Source: Acidobacteriota bacterium (GTDB lineage Bacteria; Acidobacteriota; Terriglobia; UBA7540). From it: DNA of 20,793 bases. The position numbers and the translations under genes are program-made. The stretch spans positions 1 to 20,793 of the forward strand of contig PLWR01000091.1 in NCBI GenBank assembly GCA_003165615.1, given 5' to 3'. Each line of letters opens with the position of its first letter. Position 1 is the stretch's first letter. Shown here one piece after another: positions 1 through 8,384 of this stretch. The notes below the pieces were generated by a model. It did not search any database and was not told where the DNA came from. It saw only the letters and a list, made by a program, of their open reading frames with translations.

Positions 1-92
1 GCATGAGGTTATTTTCATGACAGCAAGCGGCGAAGCCGCAGGTCGCCATTCAATGGCCTGACCGTAATTTGGACACGTCTGAAAGATCGTAG

Positions 93-112
93 CCCATGGC
101 GTAAGCCGTGGG
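93..112. repeat. Short palindrome in intergenic repeat
   Basis: An 8-base inverted repeat around a GTAA loop (CCCATGGC / GCCGTGGG, one mismatch) lies in the 189 bases left of the rhomboid gene. It resembles the CCGTGGGT palindrome near 13923, so the two are probably members of one dispersed repeat type. It lies downstream of the rhomboid gene and could serve as a weak terminator. No gene was found in 1-189; the small ORF there overlaps the rhomboid gene antisense. Confidence 0.45.
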
Positions 113-189
113 AAAATTGGCCCCCACCCTGCCCGAGCCCCGCCAGGGGCGAAAGAAATCAAGACCAATTTCAGCTTATCGCAACCTCT

Positions 190-1635
190 TCATCTCCCCG
201 CGGCCTTACGATAGCGCGCCATGTGCTCTTTTAGTTCTGTGTCGTCGGGTTGGAGCGCCAAAGCTCTCTTCTCGACCTCCACGGCTTCCTGATAATCCCC
301 ATTGGCAAAGTTAGCTTCGGCAAGAGTATCGATGGAATTCCATTCTTTCCATTGGGAAAGCTTCACCGCAAGTTGAGCGTGCTCCAGCGCGGCCCTGGGG
401 TCGCGATACTTCGGGTCATCGCAAGTGGCATAGAGCCATGCCAGGTTGTTATGAGCTTCCGCGAAGCCCGGTGCAAGGAGCAGGACTCGCTGGTAAGTTT
501 TAATGGCGTCACCGTAAAGCTTCTGCCTGGCATAGAGATCCGCCAGCATCGCCTGGTTCGCGGCGAGTAATCTCTTGCCCTCGACGGTTTGGGGAGTTTT
601 CCCGAACACCTCTTCAAAGACCTGTTCCGCCTTCTGTGGATCACCCTTCATCTGGTAAGCCAATCCGAGTTCAAGCCGGGGTTGGTCATCATCCCAACTC
701 AGGGGAATCGCTTCCTGAAACTCCCGTATGGCCTGGTCGTATTTCTTCTGCGTCAGGTAATACGAGCCCGCCGCCTCGTGCGTGTCCTCTTCGTGAGGAG
801 CCAGGGTAAGTGCTCGCTGGAAAACCTGAAACGCGCGGTCATACTGCTGGGCAGATTCGAGTTGCTTACCTACTGCCAGGAGCCGGTCCATGGCCTGGAG
901 GGTCCGGTAATGGATGGCGGTGGCGGCCATGGCAAGGATCACCACCGCGAGGGGAAGGGCAACTATGGCTTGTGAGGTGGATTCAGTAACTCCACCGTAA
1001 TGGAAATCGTGCGGGGGAGGCGGGATGACGATCGCCAGCAGCGCGCCGGTTGCCAATCCCCCCAAGTGGCCCCAGTTGTCGATGCCGTGCAGGGATAGTC
1101 CCAGGGCCAGATTCAGGACGATGAAGGGGATCATTCCCGCTCCAAAGGCACGGCCCCAGCGCGGGGGAATTACATCGCGGTGAACGTACCCGGTCACCAG
1201 CATCGCGCCGGCAAGCCCGAATATGGCCCCGGAAGCTCCCACCGAGACGTTTCTTGAGAGCTCCATGGAAAGTAAGGCGCCGCCCACGCCGGCGGCCACG
1301 TACATCGTGGCGTAGCGGCCGTATCCGTAGACTCGCTCCATAATAGGTCCCAGGATATAGAGCGCGTAACTGTTTCCCAGGATATGAAGCCAGCCGCCGT
1401 GCAGGAACATCGGCATGACCAGACGCCAGTAGTCACCGCGGCGCAGGCAGGGTCCGAAGGAGGCGCCAAAATTGAGGAGAACCGGGGTGTTATCTGCTCC
1501 CCCCGCGTGTTTTTCCAGAAGGAAAAAGACAAAATTCAGGGCCAGCAGGATGATTGTGGCGACGGGCCAAAAACGGCGAGGGGCAACCTCGTATTCTTGC
1601 ACGCCAGCCGGTAAGGGATAAGGTTGATCAGCCAT
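190..1635 (-). CDS. Rhomboid intramembrane serine protease with C-terminal TPR repeats
   Basis: Predicted rhomboid protease, which cleaves transmembrane proteins within the membrane. Numbering from the chosen ATG: a first hydrophobic segment lies near residues 23-40, the LHILGN motif with the conserved Asn near 88, the GASGAIFG motif with the nucleophile Ser near 135, and the catalytic His in NWGHLGG near 190. Membrane segments continue to about residue 245. The remaining 240 residues are soluble tetratricopeptide repeats, recognisable from the A-x-Y-x-x-A and F-x-x-A-L-x-L-x-P pattern. An upstream in-frame GTG at 1680 would add 15 residues, but a TATAAT hexamer lies just before it, so transcription probably starts near it and the ATG at 1635 is preferred. 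Rhomboid-TPR fusions are common in bacteria and the substrate is unknown. It ends the leftward run of genes but has its own likely promoter and is probably not part of the C1 operon. Confidence 0.88.
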   Translation of the reverse strand: MADQPYPLPAGVQEYEVAPRRFWPVATIILLALNFVFFLLEKHAGGADNTPVLLNFGASFGPCLRRGDYWRLVMPMFLHGGWLHILGNSYALYILGPIMERVYGYGRYATMYVAAGVGGALLSMELSRNVSVGASGAIFGLAGAMLVTGYVHRDVIPPRWGRAFGAGMIPFIVLNLALGLSLHGIDNWGHLGGLATGALLAIVIPPPPHDFHYGGVTESTSQAIVALPLAVVILAMAATAIHYRTLQAMDRLLAVGKQLESAQQYDRAFQVFQRALTLAPHEEDTHEAAGSYYLTQKKYDQAIREFQEAIPLSWDDDQPRLELGLAYQMKGDPQKAEQVFEEVFGKTPQTVEGKRLLAANQAMLADLYARQKLYGDAIKTYQRVLLLAPGFAEAHNNLAWLYATCDDPKYRDPRAALEHAQLAVKLSQWKEWNSIDTLAEANFANGDYQEAVEVEKRALALQPDDTELKEHMARYRKAAGR

Positions 1636-1685
1636 GCGATGGTGGTCGGATAAGTGACTTTGTCCGCACGATCTCTCCACGAAGA

Positions 1686-1691
1686 ATTATA
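1686..1691 (-). promoter_or_regulatory. Candidate -10 box for the rhomboid gene
   Basis: A perfect TATAAT on the minus strand lies 50 bases upstream of the chosen start codon. No convincing -35 hexamer was seen at the usual spacing (TTCCTA at 19 bases is weak). If it is used, transcription starts near 1680, which argues against the longer GTG-initiated reading. Confidence 0.4.
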
Positions 1692-1724
1692 CCACTGCCT
1701 GCGAATCGGTTAGGAAGGCACTTC

Positions 1725-1800
1725 GCCAAAACACGAAGGCACCACGCAGGCGTTGCTTGTGCATTGCCTTGATGGTGCCTTGGTTTCTTGGTGGTTTGAG
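1725..1800. repeat. Imperfect inverted repeat of the CACCAAGGCACC type
   Basis: The stretch has AAGGCACCA on its left side and TGGTGCCTT on its right, with further imperfect complement outside (CCAAAACAC near 1728; TGGTTTCTTGGTGG near 1780-1794). It lies between the 3' end of the first UroD-like gene and the rhomboid gene. It could fold as a hairpin and act as a terminator between the two units, or be a dispersed intergenic repeat. The pattern is looser than that of the heptamer arrays. Confidence 0.45.
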
Positions 1801-1814
1801 CTGTTCAAACCGCC

Positions 1815-3080
1815 TCAATACTTACCACACTCGCGCACGGTTTCAAACATCGCCAAGACATTTTCAATGGGCACGCGCGCCTGGACGTTATGGATGGGGT
1901 TGAAAACGTACCCGCCGCCGTTGCCGAAGATCTTCAGGCGCGATTTCACCTCTTTGCGTACGTCTTCGGCCGTGCCGAAGGGCAGCGTCTTCTGGGTGTC
2001 GACGCCCCCACCCCAAAAGGTCACACGGTCTCCGAACTCCTGCTTCAACTCTTCCGCCGACATGCACGCCGCCGAACACTGCACCGGGTTCAGAATATCG
2101 AAGCCTGCGGCTACAAAATCCGGCAGCAGAGCACGAATCGATCCGCACGAGTGAATGAAGGTCTTCCACGTGGTGTTCTTGTGCACCCAATCGTTCACGG
2201 CCTTATTGAAGGGCTGATAAAGGTCGCGATAAGTCTTGGGTGAGATAAACGGACCATGCTGTTGGCCAAAATCCGTTCCCGAAAGGAAGACTGCCGACAC
2301 GCGCTCCCCCACGACGCCGTGAATCTTTTCCAGATTCTTGATGCCGATTTCACACTGCCCCTCGAAAAGCTTGTAGACATAATCGCGGCGCGACGCGGTG
2401 CTGACGTACCACTCCTCAACGTCGCGGATTCCCTTGGGATGTTTCATCCAGGGGCCGGGGACCAGGGCAATGTCGCCGAAGGCCGTTCCTCCGAAGCTCG
2501 CCAGCACGCCTTTGTCAGTTTGGGTCCAGATTCTTTCCGCCTCGCGCCCCAGATATGCCAAGTCCTCGTCGGAAATGGGAGTGAATTCCTCCAGATTATC
2601 TTCGACATTCAAATGGTCGTCATCCAGCGGAACCTGGCGGATGATGGAGTCAAAATAGTACCCGCCTTTGGGCATGTGGCCGCTGGGGGGGACGGACTTA
2701 TCGCCCTCGGGATAGATCAGGATGTCGCCGTTTTCCTCCGGGTCGGTGTTGAAGCCTTCCGGGACAAGCACCGGCGTACCGCCAAATGTCGTCCAGGGTT
2801 TCCACCCTTCATTCTTGAAGCCGAACAACGTGGCAGGCTTTCCCAAGCCGACGACGTCGATACCAAGGGAATCCATCAGATCAGGTTTGATTTCCCCCAG
2901 CACCTGATAGGGCTCCACCACTTTTACCGGAGTTCCGGGCGCATCCAGGCCCAGCGCCTGACGAAGCTTGTAGACGGTGTCGGCCTGCATGCCGGTCACG
3001 GCGCTCGCACCGAGGTCCATCGGCACGCGGTCGGATTCTTTATGATTTAGTGCGTCATGAACGCGTTCGCGTGATGTCAT
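1815..3080 (-). CDS. UroD-fold corrinoid methyltransferase (copy 1, His-type third ligand)
   Basis: A 421-residue protein of the uroporphyrinogen decarboxylase superfamily, in the branch that moves methyl groups to or from corrinoid proteins. The zinc-type H-x-C motif is at His310/Cys312 (IHSCGS). Where the other two UroD proteins in this window have a Gly-Cys third ligand, this one has NPIHN with His397. The N-terminal MTSRERVHDALNHKE and SDRVPMDLG segments are typical of the family. It is too long, and in the wrong setting, for haem-pathway HemE. It is a close full-length paralogue of the gene at 3714-5003: the key residues have the same numbering. A strong ribosome site (TGGAGGA, about 9 bases upstream) fixes the start. 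Likely role: methyltransferase I, taking a methyl group from a donor such as a methoxylated compound to the corrinoid protein at 5078. The donor is inferred, not shown. Confidence 0.85.
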   Translation of the reverse strand: MTSRERVHDALNHKESDRVPMDLGASAVTGMQADTVYKLRQALGLDAPGTPVKVVEPYQVLGEIKPDLMDSLGIDVVGLGKPATLFGFKNEGWKPWTTFGGTPVLVPEGFNTDPEENGDILIYPEGDKSVPPSGHMPKGGYYFDSIIRQVPLDDDHLNVEDNLEEFTPISDEDLAYLGREAERIWTQTDKGVLASFGGTAFGDIALVPGPWMKHPKGIRDVEEWYVSTASRRDYVYKLFEGQCEIGIKNLEKIHGVVGERVSAVFLSGTDFGQQHGPFISPKTYRDLYQPFNKAVNDWVHKNTTWKTFIHSCGSIRALLPDFVAAGFDILNPVQCSAACMSAEELKQEFGDRVTFWGGGVDTQKTLPFGTAEDVRKEVKSRLKIFGNGGGYVFNPIHNVQARVPIENVLAMFETVRECGKY

Positions 3081-3101
3081 GATATCGTTCCTCCATTAAG
3101 G

Positions 3102-3153
3102 CAGTAGGCACTAAGCAGTAGGCAGTAGGCACTAAGCACTAGGCACTAAGCAG
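3102..3153. repeat. Heptamer array CASTARG (left arm of the first S23 cassette)
   Basis: Seven head-to-tail 7-base units fit CASTARG (S = G/C, R = A/G), with variation only at two fixed positions. The array is the reverse complement of the CYTASTG array at 3630-3713 on the other side of the S23-type gene, so the gene sits between inverted arrays. It lies just upstream of the ribosome site of the UroD-like gene at 1815-3080. Confidence 0.9.
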
Positions 3154-3182
3154 AACGTGACTACCGCAACGTCGGCGAGATC

Positions 3183-3554
3183 TCACGAAGCCAGCGCAAA
3201 GCTGCCAGGTTTCGCGATCATCCCGCTCAACATTCGTCCGACTTCCTCGTAGCCATCAGTCAGTGTCTTGTGGTTCTCCACTGATAGGTAGCCAAAGTCG
3301 CGGGCAAAGTCGAGCCAGACGAGCGTTTCCGTTGCTTCCGCATCGCAATCCGCCATTTTGCTTACAAACATGTTGGGATACTGTCGCTTTCGATAGCCTT
3401 CTGCCAAGTTGACAGCCACACTGCGTGAGGACCGCCGGATCTGGCTGGTTAGGGAGTATCGTTCATCCCCAGGGAAGGTTCGGGAAACGACGAAGACCTC
3501 CTTGGCCAGCTTGTAAGCAAGCTGATAGACTTTAAGGTCTCGGTGCCCGCGCAT
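3183..3554 (-). CDS. Four-helix-bundle protein of the S23 / Avd-like family
   Basis: A 123-residue protein with the hallmarks of the S23-type four-helix-bundle family: [13 protein letters not shown] at the N terminus, [20 protein letters not shown] in the second helix, then a charged third helix and a GRMLSGMI C-terminal helix. Relatives occur as intervening-sequence ORFs in some 23S rRNA genes and as Avd proteins of diversity-generating retroelements; most stand-alone copies have no known function. An upstream in-frame start at 3620 would add 22 residues, but the family begins near RDLKVYQ, so the ATG at 3554 is chosen. It sits between two paralogous methyltransferase genes and between inverted heptamer arrays, which suggests it arrived as a cassette and is not part of the C1 pathway. 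Confidence 0.85.
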   Translation of the reverse strand: MRGHRDLKVYQLAYKLAKEVFVVSRTFPGDERYSLTSQIRRSSRSVAVNLAEGYRKRQYPNMFVSKMADCDAEATETLVWLDFARDFGYLSVENHKTLTDGYEEVGRMLSGMIAKPGSFALAS

Positions 3555-3629
3555 TCTATCTCTGCCGGGCTTTGGATCGGTTTCTAATTCGTTAGACAAT
3601 GCTTGCTGCCTCCAACCCAAACCCCACTG

Positions 3630-3713
3630 CCTAGTGCCTACTGCTTACTGCTTACTGCCTACTGCCTACTGCTTACTGCTTACTGCTTACTGCCTAGTGC
3701 CTACTGCTTTCCG
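3630..3713. repeat. Heptamer array CYTASTG (right arm of the first S23 cassette)
   Basis: Eleven perfect 7-base units fitting CYTASTG, plus a twelfth divergent unit, in strict 7-base register. Variation is limited to C/T at unit position 2 and C/G at position 5. It is the inverted counterpart of the array at 3102-3153. It ends at the stop codon (3714-3716) of the UroD-like gene at 3714-5003. Because 7 is not a multiple of 3, any ORF through it gives 7-residue peptide repeats, which are artefacts. Confidence 0.92.
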
Positions 3714-5003
3714 CTACGCCGCGCTCTCCAGGCGCAAGGGATATCTACCGTACTCGCGCGCGGTTCGGTACATCGTCAACACGTTTTCCGCCGGCACGAG
3801 CGCCTGAATATTATGAACGGCATTAAAAACAAACCCTCCGCCCGGACCGAAGGCTCTGATCCGTTCGCAAACTTCTGAGCGGACTTCCTGCGGCGAGCCG
3901 AAGGGAAGGGTGCTTTGCGTGTCCACCCCGCCTCCCCAGAAAGTAATCCGGCTCCCGAATTTTCTTTTCAGGTCAAAGGGATTCATATGGGCGGCGGAGC
4001 ACTGCACGGGATTGATGATGTCGAAACCGGCGGAGATGAAATCGTCGAGCAGTGCCCAAATTGAACCGCAACTGTGCATCAAAGTTTTCCAGGTTGTGTT
4101 CTGGTGCACCCAATCATTCACCCGTTTATGAAAAGGCAGGAAGAGATTGCGGTAGGTCTGGGGAGAAATCAACGGCCCATTTTGGGTGCCGAAATCCGCA
4201 CCCGTCAGATAGGCGACCGCTACCCGCTCACCGACCGCCGCATGGAGTTTCTCCAGGTTCACGAGGTTGATTTCCGTCTGGCCCTCGAAAATCTTGTAAA
4301 TATGGTCGCGGCGGGTACTCAAACTCATGTACCAGTCCTCGATACCGCGAATTCCCCGCGGGCGCTTCAATCCCATCCCCGGAACCCGCGCGATATCGCC
4401 GAGCGACACGCCCCCCACGTTCAGCACCAGGGCCTTGTCGGTCTGGGTGTAAAGCTCCTCCGTGCTGCGGCGATAGTATTCGACTTCCTGGTCGGAGAAG
4501 ACGGTGAACTCCTCCAAGTTGTCTTCAACCCGCGGCTCCTCATTGCCGGGCGCCTGCCGGACGATGGCATCAAAATAGAACCCCCCACGCGGCATGCGGC
4601 CGGAGGCCGGCGCCGAGCGGTCGCCTTGCGGGTAAAGAAGCAAGTCGCCGTTGGGCTCGGGTTGGGTATTAAACCCGGCCGGCACCAGCGCCGGGGTGCC
4701 GCCGAAGGTGGTCCACTCTTTCCACCCTTCCAGCGGGAAGCCGAAATGGGTTCCCGACCCGCACACCCGCGCGGTGTCAATCGCCAGGGCGTTTTGTAAA
4801 TCGGGCTTGATTTCACCGAGCATCTGGAAAGGCTCGATGACTTTGACGGGGGTGCCCGGAGCGTCCAAATCGAGCGTCTGGCGCAAACGGTAAACGGTAT
4901 CGACGTGCATACCGGTCACTGTGGTCGCGCCCAGGTCGAGGGGAAGACAGTCCGGTTCCTGGTGCTCCAAAGCGAGGCGAACTCGCTCACGTGAGCTCAT
5001 CAT
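3714..5003 (-). CDS. UroD-fold corrinoid methyltransferase (copy 2, His-type third ligand)
   Basis: A 429-residue paralogue of the protein at 1815-3080, alike over its whole length. It keeps His310-x-Cys312 (MHSCGS), the NPVQCSAA segment, the [14 protein letters not shown] segment and the variant third-ligand site with His397 (NAVHNIQ). The last residues (PLRLESAA) extend beyond copy 1 and end against a heptamer array, so the tail may be recent. AGGGA about 8 bases before the ATG is the likely ribosome site; a second ATG follows at once. It is directly downstream of the corrinoid protein gene (gap 74 bases with a GC-rich hairpin). Likely role: methyltransferase I for a methylated substrate, perhaps with different specificity from copy 1. 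Methoxylated aromatics are the best guess by analogy with MtvB-type systems; the sequence does not show the substrate. Confidence 0.85.
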   Translation of the reverse strand: MMSSRERVRLALEHQEPDCLPLDLGATTVTGMHVDTVYRLRQTLDLDAPGTPVKVIEPFQMLGEIKPDLQNALAIDTARVCGSGTHFGFPLEGWKEWTTFGGTPALVPAGFNTQPEPNGDLLLYPQGDRSAPASGRMPRGGFYFDAIVRQAPGNEEPRVEDNLEEFTVFSDQEVEYYRRSTEELYTQTDKALVLNVGGVSLGDIARVPGMGLKRPRGIRGIEDWYMSLSTRRDHIYKIFEGQTEINLVNLEKLHAAVGERVAVAYLTGADFGTQNGPLISPQTYRNLFLPFHKRVNDWVHQNTTWKTLMHSCGSIWALLDDFISAGFDIINPVQCSAAHMNPFDLKRKFGSRITFWGGGVDTQSTLPFGSPQEVRSEVCERIRAFGPGGGFVFNAVHNIQALVPAENVLTMYRTAREYGRYPLRLESAA

Positions 5004-5022
5004 GGTGAAGTCCCTGCCTCCA

Positions 5023-5047
5023 CGCCGCGGCCCCAGGGGTCGCGGCG
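5023..5047 (-). promoter_or_regulatory. GC-rich intergenic hairpin within the operon
   Basis: A perfect 7-base inverted repeat (CGCCGCG / CGCGGCG) with an 11-base GC-rich loop lies between the stop of the corrinoid protein gene and the start of UroD copy 2. No T-tract follows, so it is not a standard intrinsic terminator. It may stabilise or process the mRNA so that the corrinoid protein is made in excess over the enzymes downstream. Confidence 0.4.
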
Positions 5048-5077
5048 CGCTACAGAGTCTATGGGGTGGCGTGCCGT

Positions 5078-5716
5078 TTAGACGGCCACGAGTTGGCGGG
5101 CCAGTTCCACCGCCGCGGGGGCGTCTTTGCCGTAGCCGTCGGCGCCTATCGAATGGGCCCAGGCATCGGTAACGGGCGCTCCGCCTACCATGATCTTTAC
5201 CTTGTCACGCAGGCCAGCGGCGGTCAGCGCTTCCACCACCCCCTTCATGTTCACCATGGTGGTGGTGAGCAGGGCCGACATCGCCACAAGATTGGCATTG
5301 TTCTGGCGAACCGCGTCAACGATCTTCTCCGCGGTAACGTCGACGCCCAGGTCAACAATCTTAAAACCGGCGCTCTCCAGCATCATGGCCACGATGTTCT
5401 TACCGATGTCATGCAGGTCGCCTTTTACGGTTCCGCACACGACGATTCCGGCGGCGACCATGGCATCCGCACCCACCAGCAAGGGCCGCAGAATGTCACT
5501 GGAAGCGCGTGCCGCGCGCGCTGCGATCAGCACTTCGGGAATGAAGAATTCGCATTCCCGCATGCGGCGTCCCACCTCATCCATGGCGGGGATAATCGCC
5601 TTGGGAAAAAATTCGCCCGGGCGAACTCCTTCTTTCAGCATCTTGTCCGTCAGCTCTTTGGCCACCGGAGCCTTTCCATCAATGATTGCCTGTTTCAGTT
5701 CTTCGAATTGTGCCAT
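5078..5716 (-). CDS. Methyltransferase corrinoid protein (B12-binding, MtvC/MtbC-like)
   Basis: A 212-residue corrinoid protein, the methyl carrier of a corrinoid methyltransferase system. Residues 1-85 form the helical cap domain (MtbC/MetH type). Residues 88-212 form the Rossmann-like cobalamin domain, with the lower-ligand motif D-x-H-x-x-G at Asp100, His102 and Gly105 (KGDLHDIGKN), the SALLTTTM segment and GGAPVT. Length and layout match stand-alone corrinoid proteins. GGGAGA upstream of the ATG gives a good ribosome site. It lies between the RACo-type activator (upstream) and UroD copy 2 (downstream), the usual company for such a protein. It is the only corrinoid protein in the window, so all four UroD-fold enzymes and the pterin-binding methyltransferase may dock with it. 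Confidence 0.95.
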   Translation of the reverse strand: MAQFEELKQAIIDGKAPVAKELTDKMLKEGVRPGEFFPKAIIPAMDEVGRRMRECEFFIPEVLIAARAARASSDILRPLLVGADAMVAAGIVVCGTVKGDLHDIGKNIVAMMLESAGFKIVDLGVDVTAEKIVDAVRQNNANLVAMSALLTTTMVNMKGVVEALTAAGLRDKVKIMVGGAPVTDAWAHSIGADGYGKDAPAAVELARQLVAV

Positions 5717-5728
5717 ATGAGTCTCCCT

Positions 5729-5811
5729 TTCTAGGTTCTAGGTGCTGGGATCTAGGTGCTGGGTGTTGGGTTCCGGGTTATCGCCAGCACCCAGTCCCCA
5801 GACCCTAGCCC
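5729..5811. repeat. Heptamer array of the TGCTGGG / CCAGCAC type, inverted
   Basis: Seven 7-base units at 5729-5777 (such as TTCTAGG, TGCTGGG, TGTTGGG) are followed, after a 6-base spacer, by four complementary units at 5784-5811 (CCAGCAC, CCAGTCC, CCAGACC, CTAGCCC). The two arms can form a hairpin. The array lies inside the 3' end of the RACo-type gene and supplies its last codons and TAG stop. Confidence 0.85.
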
Positions 5812-7336
5812 CCATGTTTGGAAATGCCATTTCCTCCACAAAGGTATCTTGAAAACCTTGATCGGCGTTCAGCGCCACGTGCTCGATCCGCTGGCGAAGG
5901 CGGGCAAAGGAACCGTCCTCTCCCTCCGGTTGGAAGAGCGCCAGTTTTGCTCCCAGAAGAGCAGTGTTCCCTGCCGCCTCAACTTTCTCCGAGGGGAAGC
6001 TGATCAGGCCGATGCGCTGCGCACTGGAGCGGTTAATATAGTTCCCAAAGGCCCCCGCAAGATAGAGTTTTTTTAGCTCACCGGCGGAGGAGCCAAATCT
6101 GTCCAGAAGGATGCGAATGCCGGCGGCGATGGCGCCCTTGGCAAGTTGCAGTTCGCGGATGTCGCCTTGAGTCAGCACTACGGGCGCCGCCAGTGTCCAT
6201 GGGGCCGCGCCGTCAGCGAAACGTCCGGAGGGCTGAATCCTCCCCAACTCCAGGCCCGCCGACACCGCATCCACCAGTCCGCTTCCACATAAACCGAGCG
6301 GTGGAACATTGCCCAGGACGCGGCAGTTGATCGTGTGGTCCTCCACCCTCACCTCGGAGATCGCGCCCGTGGCGGCGCGCATGCCCATGGAAATCCGCGC
6401 TCCCTCGAAGGCCGGCCCGGCCGCTGTCGAGGCACAAAGTATGCGCTGACGATTGCCAATCACGATCTCTCCATTCGTACCCAAATCCACCAGCCCGTTC
6501 AGTTCCTCGCGTTCACTGAGGTTCGTGGCCAGAATGCCGGCCAGGATATCGCTGCCCACGAATCCGCCCAGGCAGGGGAGAAAGCGCACGCGCGCCTGGC
6601 GGGAGAGCTTCCACCCCAAATCTCGACCGCGGAAAGTCTGAAGGCCGAGCTGTTCCGACTCGAAAGGGTACCGCGATAACGGCTCAATATCCAGCCCGCA
6701 AAAAAGGTGGTGCATTACGGTGTTACCCACCACCACTACATCGGTGATTTCCCCTTCCGGAACCTGGGCGGAAAACACCAATTGCTCGATCAAGCTCCCA
6801 ATCTGCTGGCGGATCAGATCGCGGAGCTGCTGCTCGCCGCCTTTCGCCGCGCCATAGTCCACGCGGCTCATGACGTCAGCGCCAAAGCGCGCCTGGGAGT
6901 TCAGCGCCGTGCGCACCGCCAGCACGCGGCCGGTGGTGAGATCAAGTAACTGCGTGACCAGCGTGGTGGTTCCCAAATCCACCGCCACGCCCAGGCCGGG
7001 ACGCGCCTCGAATGCAAAAGGCGTTTCATCCACCAGGATGGCGGCATCCCATTGGCGCAGCTCGATAACCAGATCGTCCTCAAGCGCGCACTGGCAAGCG
7101 AGGCGCCAGCCGTTCGAAATTTCCTCCGCGCTCAGGCGCTCGCGTTGCGCGTCGTTGACGGACGCATGCCCTTCCAACACATGCACACGGCAGCCGCGGC
7201 AACGGCCCTGTCCGCCGCAGGGAAATTCCACGCCCTGGGCAAAGAGCAGGTCACGCAAGGCAGTTCCCGCCGGCGCCGTCAATTCCACCTGCACGGGCTT
7301 CAGGGTGATCCGGTGTGTGGGTTTCTCGGAAAACAT
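5738..7336 (-). CDS. RACo-type corrinoid reductive activator (2Fe-2S ferredoxin plus ASKHA ATPase)
   Basis: A 532-residue ATP-dependent activator that re-reduces oxidised Co(II) corrinoid protein to Co(I). The N-terminal domain (about 1-95) has a [2Fe-2S] ferredoxin pattern with Cys40, Cys46 and Cys49 (CGGQGRCRGC) and Cys81 or Cys83. The C-terminal part is an ASKHA ATPase (DUF4445-type), with VDLGTTT near 118-124, VVVGNTVMHHL, LVDLGTNGE, GLCGSGLVD and LAGAFGNYIN. It lacks the C-terminal 4Fe-4S clusters of RamA, so it belongs with RACo and O-demethylase activating enzymes. The last two dozen residues (from about GARVWG) are encoded by a heptamer array and look like an added tail. No clear Shine-Dalgarno sequence precedes the ATG, because a CAGGTGY-type heptamer fragment sits there. 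It is just upstream of the corrinoid protein gene, its presumed substrate. Confidence 0.93.
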   Translation of the reverse strand: MFSEKPTHRITLKPVQVELTAPAGTALRDLLFAQGVEFPCGGQGRCRGCRVHVLEGHASVNDAQRERLSAEEISNGWRLACQCALEDDLVIELRQWDAAILVDETPFAFEARPGLGVAVDLGTTTLVTQLLDLTTGRVLAVRTALNSQARFGADVMSRVDYGAAKGGEQQLRDLIRQQIGSLIEQLVFSAQVPEGEITDVVVVGNTVMHHLFCGLDIEPLSRYPFESEQLGLQTFRGRDLGWKLSRQARVRFLPCLGGFVGSDILAGILATNLSEREELNGLVDLGTNGEIVIGNRQRILCASTAAGPAFEGARISMGMRAATGAISEVRVEDHTINCRVLGNVPPLGLCGSGLVDAVSAGLELGRIQPSGRFADGAAPWTLAAPVVLTQGDIRELQLAKGAIAAGIRILLDRFGSSAGELKKLYLAGAFGNYINRSSAQRIGLISFPSEKVEAAGNTALLGAKLALFQPEGEDGSFARLRQRIEHVALNADQGFQDTFVEEMAFPNMGARVWGLGAGDNPEPNTQHLDPST

Positions 7337-7356
7337 AGGTGCCAGGTGTCAGACGG
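7336..7356. repeat. Solo CAGGTGY heptamer fragment between two operon genes
   Basis: Three 7-base units (TAGGTGC, CAGGTGT, CAGACGG) nearly match the units at 19878-19898 beside the second S23-type gene, but there is no S23 gene here. The fragment fills the 12-base gap between the UroD copy 3 stop and the RACo start and replaces the normal ribosome-site region. It may be the remnant of an excised or decayed cassette. Confidence 0.6.
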
Positions 7357-8374
7357 CGCCGGGCGCCGCAGGTTCTCTCGCATACCTCCGCATGGCATGA
7401 ACATTTTCCAGCGGCGTGTCCCGCACTACTTCGCAACCGGCGCCCACAATAAATCGCTTGCCGGCCTGTTGGTGGCATTCGGCCACGGCGGCGTAAACCT
7501 CCTCTGGCGTTCCATTACGCAGCACGCGCACGGGATCAATGTTCCCCAGCAGCACCTGTCCAGGCCCCATCGCCGCGCGCCCCTCCGAAAGGGGAGCCAG
7601 AAAATCCAGATCGACAATGTCACAACCCAACTGTCCCATTAAGGCGAGAATCGGCCGGGTATTGCCGCAGATGTGCAAGCGCGTCCGCGCCCCCATGGCG
7701 CGCAGGCCATCCATCATGCGTTTTTCGAAAGGCCACACAAACTCCTCATAAATCCTGGGGCCCACCAGTGAGGCCGCCGCATCGCCCACCCCGATCAGCT
7801 CCGCGCCGCTTTCCATCTGCGCCTTGGCAAAAGTGAGTTCGAGATCCAGGACGAATTCAAACAGCTCGGTGACGAATCCCGGATCGTCGAAGAAATCCGT
7901 CATCAGATTATTGATACCGCGCAAGTCGGCGGCCTCGGCAACGGGGCCTTCGATCCACCCTTCAATCAGCTTTTCCTGGCGTAAGGACTGCCGATAGAGC
8001 TCAAGCCCCCGCAAGCGGTTGCCCATGCGGGGACTGGTATGCGGGTCCGGCACCTTCAGCCCGCGCAACTTTCCCTTTTCCGCCAGCAGAGCATTCCCTT
8101 CGTCGAGGGCGGGCGGCTGGTTGGGGAAGTACTTGACGGGCGCACCGCAATCCGCCGCTTCGCACGCGGGGTCTGACATGATGTTGACGTAATCGAAATC
8201 GAATTCGACCGCGGTGTGGGTCTGCCCTTTTGTCAGCAGGCGGTAATCCGTGGCGTACTCGCGAAACGGCGCGCCAATGCGATCGGCCGCAAACATCATC
8301 GTGATGGGCATGAACGGCAAGCTATCGGTAGGCTTGCCATCAAGCAAAGCGAGAATGCGTTCGCGTCCAGTCAT
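7349..8374 (-). CDS. UroD-fold corrinoid methyltransferase (copy 3, MtaA-like Cys-type)
   Basis: A 341-residue UroD-superfamily methyltransferase resembling MtaA/MtbA/CmuA-type enzymes. The zinc ligands are the classical set: His234-x-Cys236 (LHICGN) and Cys314 (GAGCEV). GNIDPV and the PLENVHAM helix near the C terminus are also typical. The frame is open upstream to 8473, but those 33 extra residues are translated heptamer repeat, so MTGRERI at 8374 is the start. No good Shine-Dalgarno sequence is visible, because the repeat abuts the start. The stop lies in the heptamer fragment before the RACo gene. MtaA/MtbA relatives move methyl groups from a corrinoid protein to a thiol; others demethylate small substrates. 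Which direction applies here is not clear. It is shorter and distant from copies 1 and 2. Confidence 0.85.
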   Translation of the reverse strand: MTGRERILALLDGKPTDSLPFMPITMMFAADRIGAPFREYATDYRLLTKGQTHTAVEFDFDYVNIMSDPACEAADCGAPVKYFPNQPPALDEGNALLAEKGKLRGLKVPDPHTSPRMGNRLRGLELYRQSLRQEKLIEGWIEGPVAEAADLRGINNLMTDFFDDPGFVTELFEFVLDLELTFAKAQMESGAELIGVGDAAASLVGPRIYEEFVWPFEKRMMDGLRAMGARTRLHICGNTRPILALMGQLGCDIVDLDFLAPLSEGRAAMGPGQVLLGNIDPVRVLRNGTPEEVYAAVAECHQQAGKRFIVGAGCEVVRDTPLENVHAMRRYAREPAAPGAV

Positions 8375-8384
8375 AAGAAAGGCA

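Noticed and set aside
3603..3878. Plus-strand frame with the repeated peptide AYCLLLT
   Set aside because: The 7-residue periodicity is the translation of the CYTASTG array; the remainder is antisense to UroD copy 2.
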